64,000 nt of DNA from Leidyana gryllorum EB-2025a (GCA_048772705.1 JBLWGC010000036.1:62001-126000), one strand, 5' to 3'; counted from the first letter of the stretch, positions 37,838-49,658 are shown. Notes: generated by a model not told the origin, from the sequence alone. Program-made: numbers and translations.

Positions 37838-39342
37838 ATGCTGTTTCTGAGCTTCGGAGGTGGTGGATCTGGTCAGAGTCCTCGGGCTCATGTTCACAAT
37901 GCTAGCGTGTCAATTTCATCTCGCCCTTCCGCATCCAAAACATCCGGTTTGAGCACTACAGCTTCCGAACAGAATGTTCCAGCATCGGCAGTTTTGGTAG
38001 GCTTGAACTCTCAGGAAAAAGCAGCGCTGCTCCGGATGGAAGTATTGTATCGGGAGAGATGGCGAGAGACTCTACGGGCACAGATGCATCTGTTAAATCC
38101 ACTGTTTGCGAGTGAATGGTGGAACGGATCGGGTACAACAATCGACGAAACTGGAGAAAAGCAGGGTGAAACTGCCCTCAACGATGAGGAATGGTTGCTT
38201 TTACGACGATTCCTCGCTGCACGACAATTCGATGTCAATGCCGCAACGGCGATGTTCGACGCCTTTGTTCAATGGAGAGTCAAATGGGCTGTTGATCAAG
38301 AGCTATGTAGACGCGGGCCACTACCAAAGCTAGAGACTTTGCGGTACTACTACCCCTCTGGATATTACGGGGTATCAAAGACAGGAGCTCCTATATATTA
38401 CGACCGAGCTGGCAGGATCAAAGTCAAAGAATTGCAGCAAACCTTGACGGAAGAAGAACTGGTTCCTGTGTGGATACAAATGTACGAACACTGTAAGTAG
38501 TCTAAACCCGCTCACCGGCCAAGCTTCGTAATGCCCACAGCACAACAAGTTATCCTACCCGCCTGCTCCGTGGCGGCTGGGAAGCGTGTGACACAAGGCA
38601 TCACGATCATGGATCTAGAAGGACTCGGTGAGACGGGCTCGGCGATTTAGACCACAACAAACAAACGGGTCCGCTTTCAGGATGGTCTCAAGTGTCCGGC
38701 GAGTCCAGAGCCGTGCTCAAGAAACTGATCAATATCAATCAGGATAATTATCCGGAGTCAATGGAAGCGCTCTTCATCGTAAAAGCTCCGATGATCGTCT
38801 CAGGCATCCTCAAATTTGTAAAAGCCTTACTTGACAAGGTACGCACGCAAAGTTGGCAGTGTGTTCGAACACAAAGAGCTCCAGAAAACCGCGGCGAAGA
38901 TCAAAGTGCTCAGCGAGAAAGGTCCCGCTTTGCGTAAGCGACTGGGCGAGTACATAGAGACAGATCAACTCCCGGATTTCTTGTTTGGACCTGATGACGG
39001 TTCTTGGATGCGACGGCCGAAAGGTATCACTCTCATCCCTCGCTGCCACAATCACTGATCACACATCGCGCAGGCCCATGGGTTGAGGAGGCAGTGTTGG
39101 AAACATTACAGAAGGTCTTCCCCACAATGTCGCCCGACTTTATCGGGTTGGCAGTTGAGGCAGGTTCGCCCAACAATCTCTCTGCCAAATCACCTGAGTC
39201 GCCTGAGCCGCTCAAGGTATGCTCTTACATGGAGGAGTGTCAGTCGCTGCCATCTGAGATGGATGAAGCTAATCCTGCTGCTCCAACTCCCCGGCGGCGC
39301 TGGTGGCAACAACTACTAAGACGCTTCTCTCCGAATAACTAG
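37838..39342 (+). CDS. SEC14/CRAL-TRIO lipid-binding protein
   Basis: Phosphatidylinositol/lipid-transfer family protein. A CRAL-TRIO N-terminal helical region (EEWLLLRRFLAARQFDVNAA) precedes the lipid-binding lobe: YYYPSGYYGVSKTGAPIYYDR, GKRVTQGITIMDLEGLGWSQ, INQDNYPESMEALFIVKAP, FVKALLDKKTAAKIKVL. Four GT-AG introns interrupt it, with donors after YEH, EGLG, LLDK and RPK. The tail is Ser/Pro-rich and ends RRRWWQQLLRRF. The start at 37838 is preferred over an upstream in-frame extension that would run into the divergent TAPT1 gene. The TAG stop overlaps the SAS-6 stop in a CTAG palindrome. Confidence 0.92.
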
Positions 39343-42117
39343 CTAGCATAATCATCGTATCTACCCTGACCTTGGGGAGTTCTACCTCTCTGAGCAATGG
39401 TAAATGCGTTGGGGGCCCCAGACGGGCGTTTACGTATATTAGCTCTGGGGGCAACCATGTTGCTACCCCTGCCTGGACCAACAGGTTGCGACTGTCGGCT
39501 CGGGGGAGGTGTGACAGAAATTGATGCAGGAGGCCGCGTTGGTGGAAGACTTGTACGACTCACACCCGTTGGGACCGGGGAGGTGGTCACCCCTCTCGGC
39601 CTGGCAATTCCCACATTTAGGGTGCCGGGTGTCGGCGGGGGTACGTGGGTCAGAAAGTCGTTGTAGGGTGGCGGAACTGCAGTGACAGCAGGGGCAGCCG
39701 GTCCAGGGGGCGTAGCGGGAGAGTGCTGGGACGGTTGCGATGGTACATTACCCATACCGCCGGTGAGCCCCACAGTAGCGGCTGGCTTGGACGGGATGGG
39801 CGGAACGTGCTGTGACGGCGCGAGCGGGGCCGAGTTCATCATTCTTGGTGCTGCCCGCGGCAGGCGAGAGACGCCGGATGAAGGAGCAAAGTCTGGGAAG
39901 AGTGCTTCCCCAGGCTCCATGCTGGTGGTGCCGTCTCCGGTTGCGGTAGCTGTCCATGAATTGAATTGATCGGGTTGTTCCCTCTTCGCCATCTGAACCA
40001 AGCTGTCGGTTAACCGCTTGTTCAACTCCATATTTGCTGGTGGTGTCGTGTGGGGGAGAGTTTGACCTCTTCTGACCCTTACTGCTATGAAGACGTTGAT
40101 TATCGGCACGTGTGGCCGTTAGCACATCATTAGCGTCGGAAAGATCCTTCTCCAACTTGCGAACTTGCTCCTGTCGCTTCTCAAGAGCTATCTTTGCCTC
40201 ATTAAGCGCAGTTTTCGCCGTCTCGTGTTGTTCTGTCAGTTCGACCAACCTCGTTTCGGTTTCGACAAGCTTAGTTTGAGCCTCTTTTGCCTTGATCTTC
40301 CAGGCGTTGAGATGTCGGGTTCTCTCTTCGAGGGTTGTGAGAGTCTGATTACAAAGGTGAGAAGGCCATACAGCCCGCGTCGGTGATCGGCAGCTCACCC
40401 CTTCGACTGTCTTCTCGTCGCGCTCGTATTTCAAGAGCCGCTCTTTCAGCTCTGCTTTCTCGTCCAATAGCTCCGCCACTCTCTTGGTTGCTTCCTCTTC
40501 CCTCTTGGCCTATGTGGACAGCATGATGGCCGACCAGTACTCCAAGTCAAGCCCTCACCACAAGCAATAATGCGTCCTTCTCGGCCGACAACTTGGTGAT
40601 AGTCTCTGTGAGATCATTCTGCCGTGCTTCCCATTCACTTTGGTTGATGAGTAGCTTTTGCATCTCCGCGACTCGACGTCTCAACTCCATTCTGCCGATT
40701 GCCACGTCGCCCTCGCCCTCTTTACATTCCCCAATCAACACCCACCTTTCCTGCTCCGTCTCTTCCAGTCGGGCCTCCGCGTCGAGCTGCGCTTGACGGG
40801 CCGCTTCTTTGATTGTCTCACATTTCTGGTAGGCGGTGGCAAAGGTCAAAAGTACATTCCCGAACTTACTCTCATCGCATCTTTGATCTTCTGCTCTGCG
40901 TCTTGTTCTACTCGGAGCTGTTGAGTGCGACTGAAAGGGGGATTTGGCTCTGCATTCGTCGGTTTCCGGGCCTCTTACTGCTCCTCTTTCTGGGCTTCCA
41001 GCCGAGCTTCCAGTCGCTCGACATCGCCTCTCTGGTCCTCAGCCTCCCGCAGTAAAGAAGCAGCGTGGACCTCCAGAACCTTCGAGTAGCGTTGTCTGAG
41101 TACAATCTCTCCCGCCAAAAGGATGCGCAGTTGGCAGCATGAGAGACGCTGGAGTGTCAGCGATACATGAGTCAGAGATCTGAAGGCGGTGGTTTCAACA
41201 ATGCTCAAGACTCCGTGACCTTCATTAACTTTAAGAGTGACCAGGAACCGGGACTCGTCTTCATTCACTATGGACTCCGAATCCAGTGTGTCCGGAGACT
41301 CCTTGCCCACTGTTGTCAACAGGTCGACCACCCGCTTGGCGAATGCGGGGAATGAGACATGAAGGTTCTGTTCAGCTTTGATAGTTGCGAACATTGGCTC
41401 AGTACAGAGCAGCAGAAATGCGAAGGATCTGAGGCGCGCACAGGGATGATGCCAGACATCCATGTGCATGACTCACGGCTCGTTTTCTCCCATAACCAGC
41501 ATTCGCATTTCGGGCTCATTGGAGGGGGGCATTGTTGCGCCTCGCATCCATGGATGAAGACGTGCGGTTCCGTCGCCGATGCTGAATACTGCCCTCGAGG
41601 CGCGTTGTGGTTCATTCGGACCGTCAAAGATGACCAATGGCAGACTTTGCCGGAAGCTCCATTTGATTCGATAGCCCTTGAATACCCTTCGATTGAAATA
41701 TGAAAATGGGGAAGAGTAGGTGATGGTGGACAAGATGGGATCGTCGACTGACAAGTCTCGCAACTGATCTAAGAGGAGACCATCAAGAGCGTTGCCCTCC
41801 ATATCTCTCGCCTGGTCTCCTTGGATGATAGCTCGACACTCTTCGCAGCAACCAGCGACTCGCGTTGTGGGTACTAAGGTGGCGGAAGTGGCGTCGCCCG
41901 GGTTGGAGCGGGCGGAAGGCACGGCCTCCGATGGTTGGGAGGCCTGAGAATCATTAATCACAACAGGTGCTGTAGGGGGGGGTTGGGTGGCCGGAATCTG
42001 GAGGGGGCGGGATGGTGGGGCCTCGTAGAGCTGTGCATGTGTTGGAGGTACAGCGAACAGCGGAGCATATGAGTACAGGGAGTTGTAGGGCGTTGGTTGG
42101 GCTTGCAGTGGTTGCAT
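39339..42117 (-). CDS. SAS6: SAS-6-like centriole/basal-body cartwheel protein
   Basis: Cartwheel hub protein setting nine-fold symmetry of centrioles. An N-terminal extension of about 130 residues (Pro/Thr-rich, with a CCEEC cluster) precedes the globular head, whose diagnostic part is complete after splicing intron 41429-41476: SFAFLLLCTEPMFATIK, then NLHVSFPAFAKRVVDLL, and the PISA motif VLSIVETTAFRSLTHVSL. A long heptad-repeat coiled coil follows over several exons, joined by introns after KEEQ, DAMR, LLLV and VEG. The Pro/Gly/Arg-rich tail ends YDDYAS. The product indicates a flagellated or centriole-bearing stage. The stop codon shares the CTAG at 39339-39342 with the convergent SEC14 gene. 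Confidence 0.88.
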
Positions 42118-42157
42118 GGCGATAGCACTAAGTTGCTACACTGACGTGGCGGCACCA

Positions 42158-42720
42158 ATGACACGACGCAAGGTCGTGACACCAGCAAGAGGTTTGTCAA
42201 CTTTAATAAGGGATGGTAAAACGGCCTTAGGGGGGTTGGGGAAGCTGGCCTCTCTCAGGAAACCAGATGATCTGAATGAAGCATTATTGCTCGAGGATGG
42301 GGGAGGTGGGAAACGCTATCTACCCAATGAGCCTACTCCGCTGCCGGTGCCTCCCCCTCCCGTCGCTCTGATTGGGGCCTGTCGTGTAGTCTGTTGTGCC
42401 ACAGGCCCACATGTTGACCGAATGCACAGATCCAGATCATCATTGCTTTGGACAACGTCCGAAAGGACCTTGCAGATGAGCTCGTGTTGCTAAAAAGGCA
42501 GGTCAGCACTTTCCAGGGAGTGCATGGAGAAGCCCGGGGGGGTTCAGAGCTTCGACGTTGTGCGAGGGACTACCCTACCTGTATCAGTTCTTCCAGTGAG
42601 GGCCGCTCGATGAATTTTACGGACTTTGTACGGCACTCACCCACCATTTTGACAAAGGATGGCAAGGGGGGCAGTTCAGCAAGCGTGGTGTTCATCACGA
42701 GATGGCCGGCACCCGTCTGA
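42158..42720 (+). CDS. Small unrecognised protein; 3' end uncertain
   Basis: Not recognised. It starts MTRRKVVTPARGLSTLIRD 40 nt from the divergent SAS-6 ATG and stays open to about 42390. An intron probably ends CACAG at 42430 and leads into IQIIIALDNVRKDLADELVL. Downstream the frame runs to a TGA at 42720, but this last part overlaps the coding strand of the HAD gene on the opposite strand (stop at 42570). The true 3' end may therefore be nearer 42500. The short basic N-terminus could be a mitochondrial presequence. Low support. Confidence 0.35.
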
Positions 42721-43447
42721 GGCAACGCTCGAGTGATGGCAATGACTGCAAGGCGCTCATGAGCAGAGTCTCCGATGGAAATTATGTTCTTCCGTTCCTC
42801 TTTGGAATTCTCGAAATGACGATAGATCTCGTCGCGGAAAGCCAATTGCTGGTCACCGGAATCATGTTGGTCGTCTTGTGTTCTTACCCACCTTCCACAC
42901 GAAAGGGCATGACAGGTGCTCATTTTCGTACCGCGTGCGAGCTGATAATTGTCTGAAGGTTTTCAGAAAGGGATACAATGTAGGCATAAACTTCTTGCAC
43001 GATAATTCGATCCATCCGTCCTCTGCAAACACGACATTTCTACCGGCCCGTGAAGCAATTATTTGTGTGAGTGAAGAATTTGACTGTACCAGCATTGGTG
43101 ACCAGTATAACATGGCCGTATCGCCGTGCCAAGTCCAGAGTTTGCTGGCATAGATCCGCCATCCTCTTCAGGGGCTCCTTGGCTGATTCAGGAACCACAC
43201 ATTTCTCGTCGATTGTCAGCTCCTGCTGGCCTATCCAACTGCTGGGCAGGAGAGTATCGTCCCAATCGAAGATGAAGAGGGTACTGGTAGGCGGGTAATT
43301 GACTGTACTCGGAGGCGGACTGCCACCATCAGGCGTAGCAGTAGGTGACTCGGTTGACTTTGCGGGCACCACTGGGGAGGGTGATTCATCCGATGATGTG
43401 AAATCACCAGACGAAGCCCCAAAAGGTGAGGATTCGGAATTGCTCAT
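42570..43447 (-). CDS. HAD-superfamily hydrolase
   Basis: Haloacid-dehalogenase-fold phosphatase-like protein. Motif I FDWDDTLLPS carries both Asp residues, and VILVTNA supplies the motif II Thr. After removal of an intron with donor GTACAG and acceptor TTTGCAG (exon resumes EDGWIELSCKKF) come FRQLSARTRYE and, across a second intron, QLAFRDEI...NIISIGDSAHE with a motif IV-like GDS. The N-terminal 45 residues are Ser/Pro-rich. The substrate is unknown. The arrangement resembles small eukaryotic HAD proteins annotated only at superfamily level. It follows SelD after 53 nt. Confidence 0.8.
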
Positions 43448-43500
43448 ATTGAGTGATCACCTGTCTGCTAACAGGTGCTGGGACTAGCCGTAAAAACATC

Positions 43501-44592
43501 TCAGTCCACCAAGAGAACCTGCATTTCGGGTTGATCGGTACTCTCCCTCTCTCGCAGAATGCCGATTTCATAAAGTGGTTGTTGATAAACGTTGGACAAT
43601 CCCTCGGGCGCCGCAACAATCAGCAGCGGCCCAGACGTTTGGGGATCTGTCAGTACGGCGATCTCAAAATCAGTCAGTTCCCTCCTGCAGCTGACCCTCG
43701 ATCCGACAGCCGCCCAGTTCCGTTTTGAGGCGCCTGTACGAATGTTTCGGTGCCATATGAGGTCTTCGAGTCCCTTGAGCAACGGGAGATCCCGGAAGTG
43801 GACCTCCGCAACCAGGCCCGACGCTGAGCAGACCTCTGTGAGATGTCCTGCTAGCCCGAAACCGGTGACGTCTGTCAGTCCGAGTACATTGTCGTCGTTT
43901 GCCAGCTTCTCGCCCAAGTCGTTAAGGGTCGTCATACTGTCCAGTGCATCCTGAAATTCACTGGCCGGTATACAGCCCTTCTTGTAAGCCAGAGCCTTGA
44001 CCCCAACTCCTAAAGCCTTGGTGAGGTAGAGAACGGAACCGGCGACAGCGTCTTTTCCATTGCGTTTGATCTGAACCCGTCATAGTTTGAACCACTCCAT
44101 TCCTCCACAAAACCTCACCTTCTTCAGTGGTACGATACCGTTCACGGCCAGGCCGAAGAAGGGTTCACTAGAAATGATGCTGTGACCCCCGCCCAGCGGG
44201 ATCTGTGCCTGTCGGCAGACGTGCAAGGCGCCGTCCAACACCTTTCCCGCTTCCTCAGTGGGCAAAACGTCGGGCGAAGGCCATCCCAGTATGCCGATTG
44301 CGAGGATAGGTTTGCCTCCCATGGCGTAGACATCGCTAATAGCATTACACGCGGCAATTCTGCCAAAGTCGAATGGATCATCCACAATAGGAGTAAAGAA
44401 GTCGGTGGTGGAGACGAGGCCTCGCTCGGAGTCGATAGCCACGACAGCGGCGTCATCGTTCTGAGTAGCACCCACAATCAAATTGGCATCGTATTGGTTG
44501 TGTTCCTTGACTTTGGCAAGAATATCACTCAAAGTGCCGGGGTCAATTTTACATCCGCACCCTCCATTGACGCATAACTCGGTGAGCTTCAT
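43501..44592 (-). CDS. SelD: Selenophosphate synthetase (Cys form)
   Basis: Makes monoselenophosphate from selenide and ATP for selenocysteine or selenouridine synthesis; 347 aa. Exons 44592-44119 and 44070-43501. Visible: the catalytic loop NGGCGCK with Cys (TGC) where some homologues have Sec, then [56 protein letters not shown] and [10 protein letters not shown]. All parts of the two-domain fold are present and full length. The ATG is 20 nt after the TFIIF-alpha stop codon. It suggests the organism makes selenoproteins or selenium-modified tRNA. Confidence 0.96.
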
Positions 44593-44612
44593 CGCTCGGG
44601 TAACTTTTTTGT

Positions 44613-46239
44613 CTATCTGTACTGTTGTTTGAGTTCGAAGAAGCGGTTCACACTTCCGCCTTCCCCTGTTTCTTGGGTAACATCGCATATATCGCTGATG
44701 ACCTTCTTCACGATAAGGAAGCGCGAGTTTTTGGCAGTGACGCCCAATCCCTCGAGGAGGGACTATGATGAGGAAAGAGAGACATAGAGATATTACAGAT
44801 TGCCGTATCACTCACCCTGACTTGTAACTTGTTGTTGTTGGCATTCATGAGCGTTATTATACGCTCTTTGATCGCGAGTTCAGATTGAGCAGTTGGATCG
44901 GGTCGCCCTTGTTCCTCTTTGGGTTGATTCTTAGCAGGCGAGCCAGGAACACTACTGCCGCCAGGACTGCCATCATCCTCGTCCTACACGAAGGTTGACT
45001 CTGTGTCGTCCTCTGGGCAGCTAAACTCACCTCTTCATCAGAGAACTGGGCGAGTTCGTCATCAGCTTCAACTTCGCGCTGGTTTTCCAGCAAGCGCGTG
45101 AGATTCTGTTGTCGAGATCAATGCCGTTCTATAGTCTCTGCAGACTCACCTCGCCATAACCTGTGAGGACTTGCTCTTCTTTCTCCTCTTCGCTGTCTTC
45201 GACATCTTCTACGTCTTCTTCCACGGCTTCGTGATCGCTCATCACGGCCTGTTCCTCATCATCAGTTGCGATTCCGCCATCGTCGAAATCCCAATCCACT
45301 TCAGCTTTGCGCACTTCACCAAATGCCAAGGACGAGGCCGCCGTTTCACCGATATCGAGATCCTTCTGAGCTCTTTTCCGCCGTAGGATTTTCTTCAAGC
45401 GGAGCTTCTTTTGTCTGAAGCGGACGTGAGGCATCTTCCCAGCTCACCAACGGCGGTCCTTACTGGTTCACTGACATAGTGCTCTCAGCAGCCCCATACG
45501 ACGTGTCCTCGGCATCATTACGTCCACGCTTCTTGGAGCTCCGCATCATCTCTTCGTCTTCTTCATCCTCCATTTTCTTAGTTCTGTTCATCAACGCCAC
45601 TGTGGACGATACCAACGCGCTGTGTATGGCCTGGACTTACTGTCGGCTGCAGCCTCGCGCGCTAATCGCGCCCTTTGCTGCCTCTCCAAATCGGCAGCCT
45701 CTTGGGTGCCAACAGCCCGGAGGATGTCCAGATTGAAATTGAATGTGCTTTGTACCGGAACAATCTCGTAGTGTGATCCCTGTTACGTTACAGCGACTTG
45801 ACATTTACGACAACAACAGAGGAGCGGACTCACTCGATCAAAGAGGACAAAGTTCTGACTGCCTCTGTTGGCCGCCTCCTTCCGTCCAACCCATCGAGGA
45901 CCCTCACTTGAAATTAACATCAGCGTCGAGTTGGGGTCCGGTTGCTGGTGGTGTGAGTGATGAGAGGCGTTTTGTGAGTGATTTGTATAAGGGCGTGTGT
46001 CGGGTTCGGGCTCCTCGACCGGTTCCTGGCAATGAGAACATAATTCGGACGGAGCATACGCGTTGGCTCCTCACAGTATATGGTTGCAAAGTGAATGCAG
46101 ATGATTTGACCACTGCATCTTCAGCTGGGACCTTACATAATATCAACTCGCGAGGTTTGCCTTGTGTCGTGGAAGGTCCCAGGACGATAGGCTTGGAGCC
46201 TTTCTGTTGTAATCGCTGTAACTCAATAGGAACATTCAT
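44613..46239 (-). CDS. TFIIF alpha subunit (RAP74-like)
   Basis: General transcription factor that accompanies RNA polymerase II. At least seven exons. The N-terminal dimerisation part includes [10 protein letters not shown], then, across an intron, [19 protein letters not shown] and EEA-type helices ([16 protein letters not shown]). The middle is charged ([20 protein letters not shown], long Glu/Asp runs). The C-terminal winged helix is split by an intron: [19 protein letters not shown] then [18 protein letters not shown] and [10 protein letters not shown]. This order and the central acidic region fit RAP74. The N-terminal homology is modest, so exon 1 is less certain. SelD starts 20 nt downstream. 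Confidence 0.78.
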
Positions 46240-46293
46240 TTTTGATTTTACACCTACTCATGTCTGGTGGAGAAAAGGTTCCGGTGCTACAGA

Positions 46294-46683
46294 ATGCGGT
46301 TTTGCCTACTTCTTCTGCCTATCACCCTTGCGGCTGTTCAACTTGAGGGCCAAGCTGGCCCGGCTGCGAGCGAGTTATGGACTATGATGATGCAGAGTGC
46401 GATCCAATCACTTCCGAGTCTCAGTGAGAAGTTGATCAGTACCGTCTTGGACGCTGGGCGCGAACTTGTCCATGCCTCGGCAACGAGTGATCGTGCCGCC
46501 CCCTCAGCAGCGGCAAGAGCGAAGGCTGCAGGCCTCGCAGCGCCTGCACTGCCATCCAAGTCGCTGCCTGTGCCAGTGGCAGACGAGGTCAACGTGGCAC
46601 CGCCCCCTACACACGATGGGCATGCTACGATAATCATCAATCTAAACAACCTTCCCCCATCGCCCCCCACGCTCTCAGAGTGA
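46294..46683 (+). CDS. Small secreted protein of unknown function
   Basis: 129-aa intronless product. The N-terminus MRFCLLLLPITLAAVQLEG has the n-, h- and c-region pattern of a signal peptide with likely cleavage near VQLEG. The mature part has an amphipathic helix-like region (MMMQSAIQSLPSLSEKLIST), an Ala-rich stretch, then Pro-rich and Asn/Ile-rich ends. No Cys follows the signal sequence and no family is recognised. It is divergent to TFIIF-alpha with 54 nt between start codons. Confidence 0.55.
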   Translation: MRFCLLLLPITLAAVQLEGQAGPAASELWTMMMQSAIQSLPSLSEKLISTVLDAGRELVHASATSDRAAPSAAARAKAAGLAAPALPSKSLPVPVADEVNVAPPPTHDGHATIIINLNNLPPSPPTLSE

Positions 46684-46751
46684 CATCGACTTTTTCTAAG
46701 GCGTTTTTTGTATTGAACTGGTGCAGGTCGAAGCGCGTTAGTAGCATAGAA

Positions 46752-47912
46752 ATGGGAAGCGCCCCATGCGAAGAACCAGTTGTGTGCCAAGTATGGAGGA
46801 GTAACCTCGGTAGGTCCCTGAAAGAGTCAAACCGTGAGACCCATCATAACAGAGGAGAGTTTCGACGCCATTCGGCTCGTAATTGACTATTACCCATATG
46901 TTGCTGTAAATGCCGAGTTCCCTGGAGTTGTGGCGCGCCCCATCACACACCACGAATACTATTATCAGACTGTCAAATGCAACATTGATATACTGAGTTT
47001 GGTGCAACTCGGACTATCGTTCGCTAATGGGCGAGGAGAACCGCCGCCAGGGACATCGACATGGCAATTCAATTTCGCCTTCAGTCTACAGAAAGATATA
47101 CACGCTCAAGATGTCATTGACCACTTGGCAGATCAGAAGGGAGTAGACTTTGCGGTCGCTGAGAACGAAGGTATCGAGGCTCACGTGTTCGCTGAGCTCT
47201 TGATCAGTTCGGGTCTGGTCATGAACGAAGATGTAAAATGGGTCTCTTACTTTGGCTCTTATGATTTAGGCTTCCTCTTGAAGGTGAGTGCGGCTATTGT
47301 TCACTTCTCTTCAATCTCACAAAATCCGGACAGATGCTCACTGGTATGAGCTTACCGAGCCGGTGTGACGTTTTCAAGGAGAAATTACTCGTCCACTTCC
47401 CGTGTCTCTACGATATAAAGTATATTCTGCGAACATGCAGAGATCCCCGAGTCAGCCCAGACTGGTCTCTATCGACGCTCTTTGAGTACCTGGGAGTGAG
47501 TGATTACGAATGCGCTGGCTTCATCTCAATGTAGCTGGGAACGATGCCCTGCAAGTGTCAAGCAGGCGTTTTAGCGTACGCCACCAACCAAGCCTTCTTT
47601 TTGGTGGTGGCCGAGCTCTTTAACAATAAACTCGACGATTCACGCTATTCTGGGGTCGTATATGGAATCGACGAGCAGTTTCTGCCTCCCATAGAACCAA
47701 CACCACCAGCCCCTCCAGCCACCCAACCGTCCACGGCACCCAAAGCGAGAGGGCGACTCAACTGGGAGCCAACAGAGACCGAGAGCAAACAGTATGCACG
47801 GTCATATGCAGAGAGACTACCACCAGGAATGCTGCGAGTCCGCCCAGCTCAAATGTCCAGCTTCCCGGCTCGCACTGAGTCCCAAGGTGCGCCCTCTGTG
47901 CAACCGGACTAG
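46752..47912 (+). CDS. CAF1/CNOT7-like deadenylase homologue lacking key catalytic residues
   Basis: Member of the DEDD nuclease subunit family of the CCR4-NOT complex, which shortens mRNA poly(A) tails; 342 aa. Exons 46752-46809, 46853-47283, 47334-47495 and 47535-47912. Strong family blocks: VCQVWRSNLEESFDAIR, FPGVVARPI, PPGTSTWQFNF, EGIEAHVFAELLI, SYDLGFLLK and YDIKYILRTC. Against human CNOT7 numbering, D40 is Asn (VAVNAEFPG), H225 is Cys and D230 is Leu (CQAGVLAY for HQAGSD), while E42 and D161 remain. Catalysis by the usual two-metal mechanism is therefore unlikely. It may act as a scaffold, or a paralogue elsewhere supplies activity. Confidence 0.9.
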
Positions 47913-48094
47913 CGAACGGCAATCACAATGGATGTAAAGGAATGGCCTGTCGAACAGAAGCGGTGAACAGTCAAGTTGTTCTCAGAAGAATAAGTTCGAG
48001 ATCGACGCAGCCAAATCGTCGGCATCTCAGTCTTAGTCTCAGTCTTCTGCTCAAAAAACAAACTAGCTTCAAACCTATATTAGAGGGTTCGCCG

Positions 48095-49658
48095 ATGTCA
48101 GCCCCGCCCAAGGTCCACCCTGCTGATGTCATTGTGCCAACGTTCGAGGTCTTTGAGTATCGCCATGTGCTTGGACTCCCCGAGAATGTTGTGACCGCCG
48201 AGGAGAAGGCAGCCGCCCAGGCTAAACTTCTCGAGGCCATCGACTCACAAAGTGAGCCACTATTTAATGTATCCCTTATATGATGTGTGTACACTAAGAC
48301 ATGGGGCCTTTATACATCGAGTGTTGCAAGAGCCTGAACTGGCACATAGACCAGGCGGTCGTCATGGTGAGCTTACAGAGACTCACACCAAATCTCTTTC
48401 ACTCAATAATAGAAATATGCGCAAGTGAACGCGCAAGTAGAGGAGAAGCTAAAGAGAGCTGTCGAGGACGCCAAAGAACAATACGGTGATGTCGAAGTGA
48501 AGGATGCAAAGCTCGAACTGGCTCATCACTTCTGTCGAATTGGCGACTGGGTGAGTGTCAAAACACGACATGTCAACTATTCCCGTTTCCCTCGTTAGAC
48601 GACTGCAATAGCTAAGTATAATGAGACTATGGAGGAGAAGGCGCTGGAGTCGGGAGGCAAAATTGACATCCTCCTGACCTTCGTCCGAATTGGGCTCTTC
48701 ACCAACAATCTCGCCATGGTCAAGGAGAATTTGGTCAAGGCGGAAAAGTAGGTCAAAGCTCACCAGTAGCACACTGCCCAGCAGACAATTCGAGGTCGGT
48801 GGAGATTGGGAACGGCGCAATCGTTTGCGAGTGTACAAGGCTGTGCATCTGGCCAGTAATGAAAGACGAATTGACGAAGCCGCAGAGCTACTCCTTTCGG
48901 GGCTGGCGACCTTCACTGCGACGGAGCTGATGAGTTTCAACCAATTTGTGACCCAAGCTGTACTGCTGGCAATGGTGAGCCTGGTTACTTGACTCCATCG
49001 GAGCTTCGCTTTAGTGCGGCTTATCTCGCCCCACCTTGATCGCTAAGGTCGCCAACTCCCCCGAAGTTTTGCAAGTCTTTGCTGAGGATCAAGTACTCCA
49101 AGGATTCTTCCTGTCTTTCATGAGTTGCAATTATAAAGCCTTCTTCCAGCATTTCAGTAAGAACATTGATCGGTGTACTTGCGTCACGAGTTGCAGCACG
49201 AGCTTGTGACAAGATTCGAAGAGACAGATATCTGCACATGCACTATCGCTACTTCGTCAGGAATATGCGGCTGGTAAGACATGATGAATTTGACCAGCCA
49301 CTACCATTCAGATTGCATTCCGACAATATCTGGAGCCGTTCAAATCTGTAACCTTACCGGCCATGACTGCAACTTTCGGTGTTTCTGAACAGTTCATTGA
49401 GGAGTAAGTGCAGGCCTCGATGACTCTCATTTGCTGGTCAGAGAAATTGTTTCATTCATCTCTTCGGGGAAGCTGAATTGCAAAATAGATCGGATAGCCA
49501 AGACGATCGAGTCGAGCAACTCTCAAACGAGGAATGAGCTATTCCAGCAAGTCGTCAGGAGTGTAAGTCGCGAACACGGTTGATTTAAAATTCTTCTACA
49601 ATAGGGCGATGCTCTGATCAATCGTATCCAGATGCTTTCCAGAGTCATAGATTTGTGA
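48095..49658 (+). CDS. 26S proteasome regulatory subunit Rpn7 (PSMD6)
   Basis: Lid subunit of the 26S proteasome with a PCI domain. About nine short exons with GT-AG introns; the last junction gives GDALINRIQMLSRVIDL and TGA at 49656. Diagnostic blocks: YIECCKSLNWHID, LELAHHFCRIGDW, KIDILLTFVRIGLF, FEVGGDWERRNRLRVYKAV, TFTATELMSFNQFV, HYRYFVRNMRL (the PCI helix), FGVSEQFIEE and GKLNCKIDRI. The internal order agrees with human PSMD6 throughout. The start at 48095 follows a pyrimidine-rich 5' region; an upstream in-frame ATG would add an unlikely low-complexity leader. Confidence 0.93.

Noticed and set aside
42450-42720. Plus-strand ORF opposite the HAD gene as a firmly placed C-terminus of the small 42158 gene.
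   Set aside because: It overlaps strongly supported HAD coding sequence on the other strand and has no independent homology. Only its first part is retained, with low confidence.
47535-47640. An alternative frame reading AGNDALQ right after the third CAF1 intron, which would restore the missing D230.
   Set aside because: The canonical GTGAGT...TAG splice gives the other frame, where CQAG and AFF fall at exactly the family spacing and the homology continues to VVYGI. No GT-AG intron rejoins the alternative frame, so the restored Asp is coincidence.
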